A stretch of 64,000 bases of DNA from Gymnopus androsaceus JB14 (taxonomy: Eukaryota > Basidiomycota > Agaricomycetes > Agaricales > Omphalotaceae), in assembly GCA_009733575.1 (NCBI GenBank), contig ML769427.1, positions 186,001 to 250,000 on the forward strand, given 5' to 3'. Below, piece by piece: positions 36,068 to 48,590 of the stretch. The notes beneath the pieces are model-generated. The model saw nothing but the letters and a program-made list of their open reading frames with translations, ran no database searches and was not told the DNA's origin. Every line of letters starts with the position of its first letter. Within the stretch, counting starts at the first letter, position 1. The translations under genes and the position numbers were made by a program.

Positions 36068-36942
36068 GGTGTCCAGGGAGCCTTTCCTGGGTACCAGTCC
36101 AAATCTGGAAGACTTTGGGGCATATTCCAGCGATGGAGAAAAGAGGAATGAAGACTGAGCAAAATTATTGGGGTCCGGATCCGTACTTTTAGCTCTTTCC
36201 ATGCCGACTCTGCCTATAAGCCACGAGCATAAAGCTAGAACAAAGGTATCAGCGGCATAAATGCGAGAAGTTAACAACCTCTGAAAAAGGTAAGACGGAG
36301 TGGAAAGGAAGTAAACGTCGGACTCGAAGCATATGTCTTTACATTCTTCAAGTCAAGCATGACAGGTTAGCTTGTTAGTTGTGCATGGAATGCGCCTTTT
36401 TATAATCACAACTCCATTTTTGGCATAAGATCCCTCAAGATGTGATTATAACGAGGGTGAGAGTTCCGGCACGATGCGAGATATCTGAATGCCGGGCCCG
36501 GGTGAATTCGAAGGTACCATTGAGTTCTTGACTGAAGTGACTGAACCTGCCTAGATATTTTTGCTATTCATGGATCATTTGAGGCTTGTGAACCTTTGTG
36601 AGCCTTCCGCAGCCAAAAAAAAAGGGTAGAGAGACAGCAAACAGATGCAGGATCTCACATATAGCGGGCCTTGCTCAGCTGCAAGTTGACCTTCGCAAGT
36701 TTAGCCCTAGCCCCAGCCTAGCCCAGGCCTGCCTCGTCATTTGCGAGTCGTTTGTTTGGCGATCGTTATATGGTGATGCAATGGTTGCCGTTATGACTGG
36801 TTATAGTAATATCAAGCTTGCGCAGCTTGTTTGCAGTGACTTCTCCGTGGACGGCCGTCTTGGAGTCAATGAACTAATTTCTTTCTTTTTCTTCAACCAT
36901 CATCCTCACAAGTTCTAGTTCGAGGAAGAGTTTCTCTGCAAG
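36068..36942. promoter_or_regulatory. Divergent upstream region of HMG-box and GT15 genes
   Basis: The 875-base spacer shows a run of C/T-rich imperfect repeats (CCCTAGCCCCAGCCTAGCCC at about 36703-36722) and no recognisable gene. Open frames there are short and start or end at random. Confidence 0.35.
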
Positions 36943-38686
36943 ATGAATATGACGTTTAGATACGTTCTGACCCTCTTTGGCGCCGTGGTCCGTATCTCCG
37001 TTTTTGATAATGCTTTTACCGAAGATTTTTGTCATTGCAGATAACCATCCACTATATTTTGTCTTTCACACATACTGAATATGGACGAGCCACTTCAATA
37101 GGGTCTCTCACTTCGCATTTTCGAGGAGCATCCAAAACCACACCAACGATCCCTGACCGATACTACCCTGTTTTCTGTGAGTCCGCAGTGCTCCTGAAGC
37201 GCTTTCGTTCTTCTCAAGTCGCTGCTTTTTGCTAGCAAATGAGACCTTCGCCGTTGATCGCAGGGCAAATGCTACGTTTGTGGTCCTCGCACGAAACAGT
37301 GATATAGATGGAACGATACGGAGCGTTCGAGAAATAGAAGACAGATTTAATAGGCGGTTCAGGTATCCCTACGTCTTTCTCAACGAAGAGGAGTTTTCAG
37401 AGGATTTCATAAAGTGTGTTTTTACTTGCTTCCTGATATATGTTGCTTATATCCTATTCTTTCAGACGTATTTCCGTACTGTCCTCTGCAAAGATGGAAT
37501 TTGGGCGTATATCAAGAGAGCATTGGTATCAGCCTGATTCGGTCGACGAGGAAAAGGCAGAAGCCGGCAGAAATCGTTTGGTTCAAGAGGGTGTCATTTA
37601 TGGTGGAAGTGTCAGCTATAGGTTAGATTGTTTTATTACTGGCTTGGAACCAAGTGCTGATACGCCGAAGAAATATGTGCCGCTATAATAGCGGGGTGAA
37701 TTATGTCTTCGTGTCCTTTCCTTGCTTTCCATATTTACATTGAGACGCAGTTCTTCTTCCGCCACCCGTTAATGCAAAAATACAGGTGGTATTGGCGGAT
37801 AGAGTGCGTGCTGTGTCTTCCATTTGGATGCGGGATTCTCACGTATTATCTAGACCGGACGTTCACTTCCATTGCGATATTCGATTCGATCCCTTCCTTT
37901 ACATGGAGGAAAACAATAAGGTCTATGTAAGTCCTTCTTTGGCGTTTCTGCAAAAAAGTATTTATTACGCTATAATCAAGGCCTTCACCATTGCGTTATA
38001 TGAGTTTGAGAAAACGATTCCGAGTCTTTGGGGTCATGTTAAAGGTTGTTCCAAACTATGCTCTCATGTACATTTTCACAAACCTATGGACGACTCCAGA
38101 TTTCATCAAATTACATCCAGAATACCTTGCCAAAGATAACGCAATGGGATTCCTGTCCGAGACTGGAGGAGATACCTACAACCTTTGCCACTGTGAGGAG
38201 GTTCGTTCTTGTGGATTATAGCGGCTAATCAAACTTTCTACCTACAGTCTGGTCCAACTTTGAAATTGCTGACATGTCTTTTTGGCGTGGTGAGGCGTAC
38301 ACGAAATTCTTTGAGTACCTTGACGAGCAAGGCGGATTCTATTACGAGGTACGCTGGTGTTGCGGTCTCCTCTCATCTTAAAGTTCACCTTTTTTCTTCA
38401 GCGATGGGGCGATGCTCCAGTTCACTCAATAGCCGCAGCACTATTCGCTTCATCTAGTCAAATACAGTTCTTTGATCAAATCGGTTACGAGCACAATCCA
38501 TACACACATTGTCCCAGGGATGAGACTTCCTGGAAAGACGGCAAGTGCTCCTGTGATCCAAGGCGATCTTTTGGTGAGTTCTTTCATATGATGTTCAATG
38601 AGCTGGTTATTGAATATGGTGGTGTTTTGCCAGATTACGATGGCTACTCGTGCATGAGCAAGTGGGACCGCCTCACGCAGGGCTAA
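36943..38686 (+). CDS. Glycolipid 2-alpha-mannosyltransferase, GT15 (KTR/MNT) family
   Basis: This is a Golgi type II membrane enzyme adding alpha-1,2-mannose from GDP-mannose to N- and O-glycans. The start MNMTFRYVLTLFGAV, continued after an intron by ITIHYILSF, is a signal anchor, followed by a stem. The catalytic domain assembles from exons: NATFVVLARNSDIDGTIRSV, YPYVFLNEEEFSEDF, MEFGRISREHWYQPDSVD, GVIYGGSVSYRNMCRYNSG, then [60 protein letters not shown] and CSCDPRRSF. The ending is SCMSKWDRLTQG. At least seven introns are present and all join in frame. The protein looks intact, about the usual family length of 390-420 residues. Confidence 0.92.
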
Positions 38687-39313
38687 TTTGCGATGCGGAC
38701 GACTGCTGAGCGGGCTCGGTATGTTTACACGCTGACAGTGGCGGAGGAGCTTGGAGAACGACTACATTTTTTGGAAGGCGACACCAGTACAATACTGTAG
38801 TTGCATACACATATATATCTATTCCTTTAGACGATTTAGACTTGCTGTATTTTTATCTATACTTCTACAATGTATGCTTGCGTTGTTGTAGATCCTAAGG
38901 CCCCAGCGCTCGCAAATCGTATCTGGTCTCGCGCTTCCTGCTCCCTGTAGCCTACTGATCCGAACCCGCGTTCAGAGGATGCAGAATTGACGTGATTGAC
39001 CAGCAGAATTTGGCGTGGAGATGGATTTATGGAAGTCGATAGATCAAACCCAGTTTTCGAATTCTGAGGCATACCCGGATCTGAACAGTCCTTACTCATT
39101 ATTGAGGTCCGTTTATTTGTTTTTTGAGATCAGAAAGCTTTCCCAGTTGTCGAGAGTCTGCATATGAGAAGTTGGAGAATCAGAGAGGGGGGGGGAATAT
39201 CGTGATCTTGAAGGATGGCAAGGCTGGATGCGTCCAACATGCGTGGTACGAAGTAGTAGAAGTATTCGGAGCAAGTACATTCTTTTGTCTAGTATAATAC
39301 TGAAGAAACCCGT
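38687..39313. other. Intergenic between GT15 and SDR genes (convergent)
   Basis: This is the 3' flank of both genes. TATATATC near 38812 is AT-rich. The 80-codon minus frame at 38857-39099 (SKDCSDPGMPQNSKTGFDL) has no supporting feature and is not called a gene. Confidence 0.4.
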
Positions 39314-40411
39314 CTACTCCAAGGCCCTCTTCATGCTTTCGGGATTGAATCTGTCGATAATCTCCATCGTTTCCTCCCAGTTCTTCCCTGTCATGCGTTT
39401 GCCCTTCTCCACATCTTTGAAGGAAACCGACCTTCATGAATCCAGAATATATCAGCCATTCAATCATATAGATTCGAATAATATAAACTAACGGCTTGAC
39501 TTTTTCGACATCAATAAACTTTCCATGACTTTCCTTGCCCCTACCAACCGCATGAAGCACAACAGCAGCTCCGACGAGTGGAGGTTTAGCTATCATCCAA
39601 GCAAAAGCTTTCGCTGCTTGTTTGAAAGCCCCAGGCATATCCCTGCCGATATCTGTGTCAAGGATACCAGGATCGACGTCGTGGATAATGACCTGCGCCG
39701 GATCTACACGAGTCGCGAGTTCGCGCGTGAACATGCCAATAAGCAGCTTACTGTCCGAGTAGCGGCTATTAAAGTTGGAGGAATTCTTTGGATCGTTCAT
39801 GTATTCCTGAATAGAAATGCTGTCAGGGATAGGTTTCTTGAGGAAGGTAGAAGAAAGCTGTAGTGCAGAACCGATGATGGTGAGATGCGTGGGCTGGCCG
39901 GGTGCAGAAGACTTCTTGAGGAGCGGCAGGAGGTAGACAGCGAGCATCGCTGTGGAAAGGTGATTAACCTGATAACTCGATTCGTTCTCGGTGAATGATG
40001 ATTTGGTGAACGTAAAGGGCATAATCCCAGCTTTATTACACGGTTCAAAGTTAGCTCAGTCAAGGGGTGAGATAATAAAGTACACCCACCATTCAGAATT
40101 GCAATATCAAGTTTGGGCACTTGAGTCAGGATCTGCTCACTGAACTCGACGACGGATTCGGCGGACAGCATGTCCATCGTGTAGAACACAATCTCTGGAG
40201 CATCCTTCCGTGCTTTGGTAGTAGGTTCCTGAAGTAGTCGCGCTTTAGTGGATTCGCCCTTCTCCACAGTGCGAACTCCTAATATTAGGAAAGATATGTC
40301 ATGACGGAGTAGGAGGGTCGCAAGAGCGTAACCCAGCCCAGAATTCGCGCCAGTAACGAGAGCAGTCTTTCCGCGGTATGAAAGTCCTGCAGGAAGTGGA
40401 GTACGAGCCAT
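39314..40411 (-). CDS. Short-chain dehydrogenase/reductase
   Basis: This is an NAD(P)-dependent SDR, probably cytosolic or peripheral to a membrane. The start is MARTPLPAGLSYRGKTALVTG. The cofactor motif is TGANSGLG (residues 20-27). DMLSAESVVEFSEQI is followed by the structural LDIAILNG, continuing after an intron (about 40025-40090) as AGIMPFTFTKSSFTENESSY. The catalytic pair is YSDSK, with a serine upstream in IIGSALQLSS. An intron near the 3' end joins GKFIDVEKVKP to SVSFKDVEKGKRMTGKNW and the protein ends NPESMKRALE at 39314. A longer straight frame running to 39180 is the unspliced version. The substrate is unknown. Related proteins act in terpenoid, retinol-like or fatty alcohol metabolism. 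Confidence 0.88.
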
Positions 40412-41303
40412 GAGAGGGTTGTAGATGGGGTCTAACGCTGTTTCAAGGCCTTCTTTAATACGCAGGAATCATCCATTATTTATAGATGGAAATCGGGCCT
40501 AGGAAACAAAACCAAGATTGAATCGAGGGAATTCGTCAACGCCAAGTTTCTAAGATAGATAGCTCGCTGTTTGGGCTAATAAACGACATGAACGCCGAGC
40601 CACTGACGCGGCTCCCTTCGGCTTCCTCTACTCAGAGTTTTGCATCCAGGCCTGGTCCCAATTTACTTGCTATTTTGCAGTCGCCTAGGTCTCGAGACAC
40701 TGATTTTGAGCGTTAGGAAGTGGAATCGCTAGTATCCCAGGTGCATTCTAGCCGCGTACTCAGCATCATTCTTTTCTCGTCATGAACAGGGAGACGCGTC
40801 GCCTCGGCGTTCTGCCAACGGCTCGCTTTTTACTTACAAACGAAAAGTCCGATTGATCTGTTAACTTCTACGTTCATTCAAAAGTTGAATTGCATACTAA
40901 AGATCTAGAGGAAACATACTGAGATGCGTCAAGAAATTGTCGGTTGAAATTTGCGTGCGGAACGGTGAATACATTACTTTCTGGTCGCGCTAGCAAAGAA
41001 ATATTAAGAAGACTCACAAGCACACAAGCTACCGATAGTCTAGGTGTAGTCGTGGTTTCTGCGAAAAATGGTCGACGCAGAATAGCTGTATCATTATGTA
41101 TTAGTACTATGCAGTTCCAGTTGCAGGGGCAAAGGTTGGCAAATTTGGCCGTTCAAGGAAGGGATGTATACTGGATGGAGAAAGCCTACAAGACAGAAAC
41201 ACTGTGGCGCTCAACGGCCCGCATCGTGTGAAAGCAATTCCGAAAAAATTAGTTTTGCTCTTGTCTGCAACCACCTGTTCACATTCTTTTCACGACTACC
41301 AGG
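40412..41303. promoter_or_regulatory. Divergent upstream region of SDR and NOG1
   Basis: The 892-base spacer serves two divergent genes. Open frames within it (40944-41231, plus) show no recognisable protein. No clear TATA box was found in front of NOG1. Confidence 0.35.
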
Positions 41304-43754
41304 ATGTCGACGAGCGGTTTGAAGGCGATTGCCCCGGTGCCCACTGCGGCGGACTTTTTGGACATTGTCCTGTCCAAAACTCAGCGAAAGACTCCTACGG
41401 TAAGTACTGTACTCTGTAGAATGGAATATTTATCTAAATTCTCTTCAGGTCATTCACAAAAACTTCAAAATCAGTCGTATACGAAACTTCTACATGCGAA
41501 AGGTCAAGTTTACGCAAGATTCATTCGATGAAAAGCTTGGAGCGATATTGACAGAATTCCCCATGCTAGATGTACGTCCCAATCCAAATTTTTTTTTTTT
41601 CAGATCAAGCTAATCTAGCTGTTCAGGATCTTCATCCATTCTTATCATCACTAATGAACGTTCTTTACGACAAGAATCATTACAAACTTGCGCTGGGTCA
41701 GCTCAGAACCGCACGCCATCTCATCGACCAGGTCGCAAAAGACTATGTTCGATTGCTCAAGTTTGGAGACAGTCTCTACCGGTGTAAGCAGCTTAAAAAG
41801 GCTGCACTTGGTCGGTATGTGTGTCCTTACAGCTCCTACCAATTCTGTCCTCAAAACCTTTTTAGAATGGCTACTATAATGCGCCGACAAAAAGATCCCC
41901 TTGCCTATCTCGAGCAAGTCCGTCAACACATCTCCCGTCTTCCTGCAATCGACCCCAACACCCGAACTCTTCTCATCTGCGGGTATCCCAATGTCGGAAA
42001 ATCATCCTTCATCAACAAGGTTACCCGCGCCGATGTTGATGTTCAGCCGTACGCATTCACCACAAAATCTCTCTTTGTCGGTCATCTCGACTACAAGTAC
42101 CTCCGCTGGCAAGTCATTGATACGCCAGGTATCTTAGACCATCCCCTTGAAGAGATGAATACTATCGAGATGCAGAGTATTACTGCTCTTGCACATTTGA
42201 AAAGTTGTGTCTTGTATTTTATGGACTTGAGCGAACAGTGTGGTTATACTGTCGAAGCGCAGGTAATGTCAAGTTTCTCGAGCTCGTTTTCCCTCTAATA
42301 ATTCACTCCAGTGCAAACTCTTCCACTCTATAAAACCACTATTCAATGGCAAACCTACCCTCCTTGTCATGAACAAAATCGACGTCACCCGTCTCGAAGA
42401 TCTTCATCCCGACTCGCGCGCGCTCGTTCAAGAGATCATCGACTCTGAAGGCGTCCAATCTATCCAAGTATCGTGCTATTCCGAAGAAGGTGTGATGGAC
42501 TTGAAAAATGCAGCATGTGATGCCTTGCTCGCTGCGAGGGTGGAGAACAAACTCAAAGGGAGCAAGATCAACACAATCATCAACAGGATACACGTCGCTC
42601 AGCCCAAGGCCAGAGACGATGTTATCAGGGCTCCGCACATTCCCGAGGCAGTGAAGGGCAGGAAGAAGTATGATAAAAATGATCCAGAGAGGAGGAAATT
42701 ACAAAAGGATATCGAGTTGGAAGAGGGTGGCGCTGGGGTGTATAACATGAACATGAAGGGTAATTTTTGGTTAATCTATCTTCGAGCACCCATCCTTATT
42801 CTCTTTTTATTAGAAAATTACCTTCTTGCAAACCCCGAATGGAAGATGGATATCATCCCCGAGATCATGGATGGGAAGAACATCGCCGACTTTATCGATC
42901 CTGATATTGCTGAGAAGCTCGAGGCACTCGAACGTGAGGAGGAGAAACTCGAAGCTGAAGGGTTTTACGAAAGCGATGAAGATGATATTGTAAGTCATTC
43001 CATAATCTTCTTCATATATCTTCATTGATTTGATCTCTCCAGCCCGACTCGGACTCTGAACTCCTAGCCTCCCAAGCCCAGGATGCCCTCCAACATAAAA
43101 TCCACTCCCAATCCATCAAAAAGTCCAAAAAGAACCAATCCCGGCTTCCGCGTACTGCCGGTCTACGTACACTTTCTGAAATGTCGACCGCGTTGACAAA
43201 GGCTGGTCTTGACCCTTCACGTATAACAGAGCGAGCACAGATGTTGGCGAAGGCTGCTGGGGTTAAGAGGAAGAGGAGCGGAGAGGAAGACGGGGATGTC
43301 GATATGGAAAGTGCTGATGGTGATGAGGGAGAAGGAGAAGAGTCGTGGATGGACGTTGATGAGGATGAAGCACCGAAGCTCAAGCGGAGTAAAGGCAATT
43401 CTGGTACAGCTGTTGCCCCCGTGGAGAATAGGCGCGCACCCAAGACGAATCGGCAGCTTATGGGTATGCGTGACGAAGGAGTGAGTTTTCTTTCCTTTCC
43501 TTTCGTGTTCTGAAATGTCATCGCTCATCATTCGGCCTTCATTCTCAGCAAGCATCAAGAGCGATCAAGCTACGGAACTTTGGTCAACGGCCGAGGAATT
43601 ATCAGGCCAAAGCTGGAGAAGCAGATCGTGCGATCAAGACCAAGATGGTGTGTTTTTCTCTGCCATGCGCTCGACTCGTTTTAATACTCTATTATTCTAG
43701 CCAAAACATTTGTTCGCTGGGAAACGGAAAGGCGGGAAAACCGACAGAAGATGA
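41304..43754 (+). CDS. NOG1: Nucleolar GTP-binding protein 1, 60S ribosome assembly GTPase
   Basis: NOG1 is an OBG-type GTPase that places itself in pre-60S particles and coordinates 27S pre-rRNA processing and release of assembly factors. The start [20 protein letters not shown] matches the family's N-terminus. Exons then give [40 protein letters not shown] and [20 protein letters not shown]. The G1 motif is [10 protein letters not shown]3 is [12 protein letters not shown] and G4 is [11 protein letters not shown]. The C-terminal part [20 protein letters not shown], then [20 protein letters not shown], is typical NOGCT. The tail is acidic then basic, ending [15 protein letters not shown] at 43754. 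At least eight introns join in frame. No break seen. Confidence 0.96.
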
Positions 43755-44308
43755 TTCGGATCCATGTTTTCGAGTGGTTGTGTTATACGTCGTTGTGCTC
43801 TGTACTTGGTTGGCGGGACCCAAGACCGTGTATTTTCTATCATATCTGCTTTAGCGTTTCAGTAGACGATCGAAGTACTTGTTATAATCCTCTATCATCT
43901 ATGGACTCTCGTATGCGGAAACGATGACGACAGTACGCGGTGCACGTGGCACATGCATTCAGTTATTATAAGAAGTAGAAGCTTCTTCGATTCCCATCAG
44001 GCCTCAGGCCTCAAGGTAGCTAAAATGAAGGCACTTTCTATCTCAAGTTATCACCGTGTTTTTAGCTATCGATAACTCACTGCGGCTGCGCTCTCCCAAT
44101 TCATCTGCAAAAGATTGCCTCAATTGAACAACCTCGTCGCTCTCGCGCAGCAGTGGCACTGACAGAACCCAATCATCTTCGTGAGCACGGTAAGTCTTCG
44201 AAAGATTCTCTTTCGATAAAACCACATTGCCTATCACAGAACGGTTCTGAAAGCCTCCCCAGTGGATTATGGACTCCCGTTCTGAACCAAACGCGACGCG
44301 ATCTAACA
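43755..44308. other. Intergenic stretch, possible 5' exon of the next gene
   Basis: A region at 44150-44280 (ALTEPNHLREH, then ESLPSGLWTPVLNQTRRDL) is open in the frame of the following gene and could be an unstarted 5' exon, but no ATG was found in frame. Elsewhere nothing is recognisable. Confidence 0.35.
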
Positions 44309-45467
44309 ATGACAACTACCGCTCTGCCCCAAATTTCGCTCCTGCAAAACCTTCACAGCAGATATCACGTTTGTTTGAAGGTGATTTGTATGTTGATATC
44401 ATTGTTTGTATAATATTTACGTGCAGTGTGTATGTCTAGAAACTTCACTCCCACCACCTCCCCGCCGTTCACGAGCTCGAGCGGTGTTCCCCATACGCCG
44501 AGTATCACGCCTAGCTTCTCCACCACAGGTGGTTTTCAGATCAAAAGCGGCCAGTGACGAATGGGAACAGTCAGTTATACCTACAGGTGCGTGTTTCGTA
44601 CGGCCAATGAATCCATCTGAACTGATTCCCTTTCTATAGACGATGAAGATAACATCGATGATTCCGAAGTACTTCGCATCAAGCGCAAAACATATCAGCC
44701 TCAAAAGGCGCGAGTAGAATCCATACAGCAGCGAAAAAGGGCTGAAGATGGTAACTTCATTTTTTCTATGCGGTTGCGGGATTGTACTCATTGAATTCTT
44801 ACTACATTCAGACAAGGAAATGCTCTATTCTACTGCCGTATCAACTTCACTCCCGCAACTTTTATTTGATATGCCTAGCGCCGCATTACTGCAGCTGTCG
44901 GCCAGCAGAGATTCCACGGTCGACAGAGATTCAGCTTCTCCCTGCTCATCTCATTCGTCAACTTACTGGGGTGCTTTGGTTGGTCTTGATAGTCCGAAGG
45001 GGGCAACCACAACAGAAGCAGAATATTCGTATCCTTCCGTAACGTTACACTCACATTCACACTATCCCACTCCGCCTAGGAGTGAATCGCCTGCTCGTCC
45101 TACGTTTCTTCCTCCCACTCCCACTAGCCCTCACTCATCCGATTGGGGGTCCTTCCTGTCTGTATCTTTTCCCTCTACATCAAGTAATCGAGATATCCTC
45201 AGTGAGCCCTCACAGCTTGCCGCGTTTGAGTCCGAGCTGAATATCCCAACTGTGCCACCGGTAGTTGAAGCTTCGTATGAGGAGAGTAGCATTCGGGCGA
45301 TGTTACCTCCTGACGAAGAGTCGCAGGAGAGTGAGGAGGAGTCAGTAGGTATCGACATCGATCCTGAGGACTCGGAAGAGCCAGAGCCGCAGACTGGTGA
45401 GGAGAATTACAATGACTACATGGACGTTGATTTCGAAGATTATGAGCTTGAGTATCCGGACCCTTGA
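44309..45467 (+). CDS. Acidic disordered protein of unknown function
   Basis: Hand-spliced exons give MTTTALPQISLLQNLHSRYH, then PPPPRRSRARAVFPIRRVS, FRSKAASDEWEQSVIPT, DDEDNIDDSEVLRIKRKTYQ and AEDDKEMLYSTAVSTSLPQL. The last exon (44812-45467) is Ser/Pro-rich and ends in a strongly acidic tail (PDEESQESEEESVGIDIDP; DYMDVDFEDYELEYPDP). Introns at about 44380-44430, 44589-44639 and 44748-44812 join in one frame. Basic N-terminal and acidic C-terminal halves suggest a nuclear or chromatin-associated factor, but I do not recognise a domain. The start is uncertain because the frame is open upstream. Confidence 0.65.
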
Positions 45468-45779
45468 ACTATTACTACATATATTATCAACTTTGGTCTT
45501 GAAGGAATTGTAGCCGCTCTGTACAATGTATACTATTGCTATGAAAGTCTTTCCCTCTCGTTGACGACGCAAGTTTAAATTTAAACACTAGTAGCTATTT
45601 AAAAAGTGTTCATTGCCTTGTTCTCACTTGTCCTGAATAGAAAAAGAACAAGGACGGGGACGGGCGCTACTTGTGAGAACAAAAGAAGCAGGCCAACAAT
45701 GGCGCTAAATTTACCTTCTTCTCCTTAGATCTTCACACTTTCGCCCATAGATTTTGTTGCTTCATCTTCGAGCAAAGTT
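45468..45779. other. Intergenic with an inverted repeat
   Basis: The arms TTGTTCTCAC (45618-45627) and GTGAGAACAA (45673-45682) pair perfectly over 10 bases with a 45-base loop containing GGACGGGGACGGGCGC. It lies 100 bases upstream of the secreted-protein ATG, and could be a regulatory dyad for that gene. Confidence 0.4.
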
Positions 45780-47014
45780 ATGCACCTGGAAAATTCTCGG
45801 ACGCTTTTTCTTCTAATATGTCTATCAACGTTGGCGGCTGCTCTTGATGACCATCGACGAACCCTTCCTTCACGGAAGCGCGCATCTCAAACTGCACGGA
45901 GTGTTCCATCCGCTGGCTTCTATAACCCTCTTGAAATGGGGGGCTCAATGCTAACTGTGAGCCAACAGGAATGCTCGTCTCTGCCAACAAGCTAATATAT
46001 TTATAGATTGTCGACGGCACTTTCCCAGCGGGTCAGGGGGAGCCTCTGAACATGTAGGATATCCGACTCCATTTCTCCAGCTCTGTGCTAATTCCTCGCA
46101 GTATTATTTCTGGTAACTCCGATGCAGCATTACTGAAAGACCAGGAAACGGATGGAGGCTTGAGAAACTATTGGCTGTATGTCTTTCCTTGCGTCTAGCA
46201 GCTCCACATTAGCTCATATTAATTTCTAGCTCCTTTGAATATGCCGGTGAATGTCTAGGGCAGCATGCTGGCTCGGATCAAGCTGCGAATCTAGGAGATG
46301 GAAACGGTGTTTGTGTGTATCCGTTCATTTTGCGTAAGAAACCTCAACTAACTTTGGCCATTTAGTAAACGAAACAGACGAAATTCGATACGATTATGGG
46401 GACGCGCAGCTGGGAACTTGCACAGAAACAATAAACGGCGGCGGTCATTTCCGATATTGGACACAGAATGGTAAAGACGCAAATAGCGGCGCAATCTTCA
46501 TGGCTTCTTCATATGAGGAGCCTCTGGTCGGTACGTGCGCTTGTGTCCCTCATTCTCTATCTCAATCTAATGTGACGTAGATGAACATGATATTATTCCG
46601 AACGGGTACAACCTCGGTCGAGACTGGATCATTGGAAATATCACTGGAACGACTATACCTACGTTAAACCTAACGAACTCATCTACATACTCTGGCACGA
46701 CATCTTATGGAGGATATACTTATTCTACCTCCGTCAAGTACATTTCGGGACTGTTGAACAATACCAGCGATGGTGTCAACCACAACCTTACAGTCATGAC
46801 CCCAGATTCCAATGCAACCGATGGCCTCGTTGCGCTTCTTGAGGTCAAGATAACAGGAAAGCCAGCAAACAGCGCGTGAGTGATATTTTCGCGCTTTCAC
46901 AGCTTTTTATACTTACCCCTGCGTAGTGAATTTCCAACTCCCTTCTTTGGATGGCAGCTACCGCCATTATTATCTCTCTTTTTCATTTTGATTCTTCCTT
47001 ACGCATGCCTATAG
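45780..47014 (+). CDS. Secreted or GPI-anchored glycoprotein, conserved unknown
   Basis: A signal peptide is clear: a short polar start, then the hydrophobic core TLFLLICLSTLAAALDD. Spliced exons give IVDGTFPAGQGEPLNIIISG, KDQETDGGLRNYWLSFEYAG, ECLGQHAGSDQAANLGDGNG, then NETDEIRYDYGDAQLGTCTE, GGGHFRYWTQNGKDANSGAI and DEHDIIPNGYNLGRDWIIGN. Many N-glycosylation sequons occur (NIT, NLT, NSS, NNT, NLT, NAT). The last residues, WQLPPLLSLFFILILPYACL, form a hydrophobic tail, which fits a GPI-anchor signal or membrane anchor. Six or more introns join in frame. Proteins of this shape occur widely in mushroom secretomes, but the function is not known. Confidence 0.85.
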
Positions 47015-47519
47015 AAAGAGGGCATGCTCTAGAATTGATCCTGGCGACAAGATCTTATATTATCATCATACCATTGCAGTAGTAATTTTGGACCATGACT
47101 TGACGAAACCACATCCTATTGCTTTTTTTTTCACATAATCAACTTATTTGTGTTGCGCTACCTACATCTTCCCTCCCGTGTTACCCTTTACAAGATGTCG
47201 ACCCATGTAAAATACCTGATGCGCAGAAGGACAATCTACTACATACACTCATACTATCGCATTTTCAGTACTAGAACCTATTGAATCGAATTTTTTTTTT
47301 ACCATGCAACCTTCATTGATTAGCAGCGACGAAGCTCATGCAGGTCAATTAGTTCACTAAGAACTTATTGCTTTTCCCATTCCTGGTCAAATCTCATCAA
47401 GAAATAGTAGGGATAGTACTTGAATAAAGGTAGTAATAGGTCTACGATACAATTGCTGCTACTAATGAGTACGGAAAGCGATCAGGTTTTAGGATCTACT
47501 TACACACCGGATCGCGAGC
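47015..47519. other. Intergenic, convergent 3' flanks
   Basis: Shared 3' region of the secreted-protein gene (plus) and the small minus-strand gene. It contains a poly-T/A tract at 47290-47300. No gene seen. Confidence 0.45.
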
Positions 47520-48032
47520 CTAATTCACCACAATCAAGAATTGACGCAGCAAAGGATTGGACTTGGCTCGTTCTTTCGGAAAGATCTTTTTGGTTTGCTT
47601 GATATAAAGCGAGAGATCCTTGGAAGACGTGAATGTCCGTCTAATATTCGTGCTAGCATTGGCAGCATCGACAAGATCGATCAAGTTCACGAAAACTCCT
47701 TTCAGTACCTAGTATAATTGCCGTGTCAATTGACTCTCTTCATCATAATGGGATTCGATGCGAAAAGCACTCACACCTTTGCACTTTCTAATGCTAGTAA
47801 GATCCCTGTCGGAGACGTCTCCAAGGACAGTCTCGCATAGGCGATTCCATGATTGAAGACTGCTTGTATTAGCACCAAATTGGGCTATGAAGCCGGTTTG
47901 AACAGAGTTGGCGATAAAATCGCGACGCCTCTCTTTGTACGCTCGGCTTTTTTTGGAGAGGCCTTCGGAGAGAGCGAGGCTTTGGAAAGCCTGTACAATG
48001 GACTGTGGTGTATTGTTCGAAGGCGCTGCCAT
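47520..48032 (-). CDS. Small conserved-looking protein of unknown function
   Basis: Two exons give about 147 residues. Exon 1 starts MAAPSNNTPQSIVQAFQSLA, then LSKKSRAYKERRRDFIANSV and ends SDRDLTSIRKCKG. An intron (about 47713-47780) leads to VLKGVFVNLIDLVDAANAST, then the helical, basic LSLYIKQTKKIFPKERAKSN, ending LRQFLIVVN. The whole chain looks helical and soluble, without a membrane segment. Similar short proteins are common in Agaricomycetes with no assigned role. Splicing uses a good donor (GTGTGA) and TATACTAG acceptor. Confidence 0.7.
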
Positions 48033-48590
48033 TGCAGATAGTCACAGAAATATCGACTTCAAGAGAAGAGAGAGAGAGTGGCTCGATTAGCTGGGTGCTT
48101 TCAGTAAAAGGAATTTGAACGCGGTGTCTGAGCCTGCGGCCTTTTAAGTAGCCACACACGAGGCTTCGAATGCTCCCTTTCTTCTTGAGTCACAGCGCCC
48201 TTGAAGTTGAATAAGACCCGAGAGTTGCGTGCATGTCCCATTAAAGATGTGCCTCTCTTGACTGCGGTCAATTTTTAGGTTTCAGTGAAGCGGTCATAAA
48301 AAGAAAATAAATGTAGTCAAAAAAAAAAGCAAGAGATGCATGATCGTCAAGGCGCCTTCCTAAAAAGGTATAAGCATTAGTGATTAGCGCCCACTCTGCA
48401 TTCTTCTCTGCATTCCTCTGTCTCGGTCACATCGCAACTTCTCTTGGACTAATTGCAAGCCATCCGATCATAATCTGTGCTCTACATACTTACATTTACG
48501 AGGTATTGTGAGCTCCCTGCTATAGACTTGGCTATCTATCGGAATAGTGTTATTGTAAAGAAAAGGAAAGTCTCCGCGTTTGAATACGAA
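48033..48590. other. Intergenic stretch
   Basis: This is the upstream region of the small minus-strand gene and 3' flank of the acetyltransferase. I see an AT-rich segment at 48300-48350 (A tract) and nothing else. Confidence 0.4.

Noticed and set aside
38857..39099. 80-codon minus-strand frame between GT15 and SDR genes
   Set aside because: It lies in the shared 3' flank and shows no domain or splice signal.
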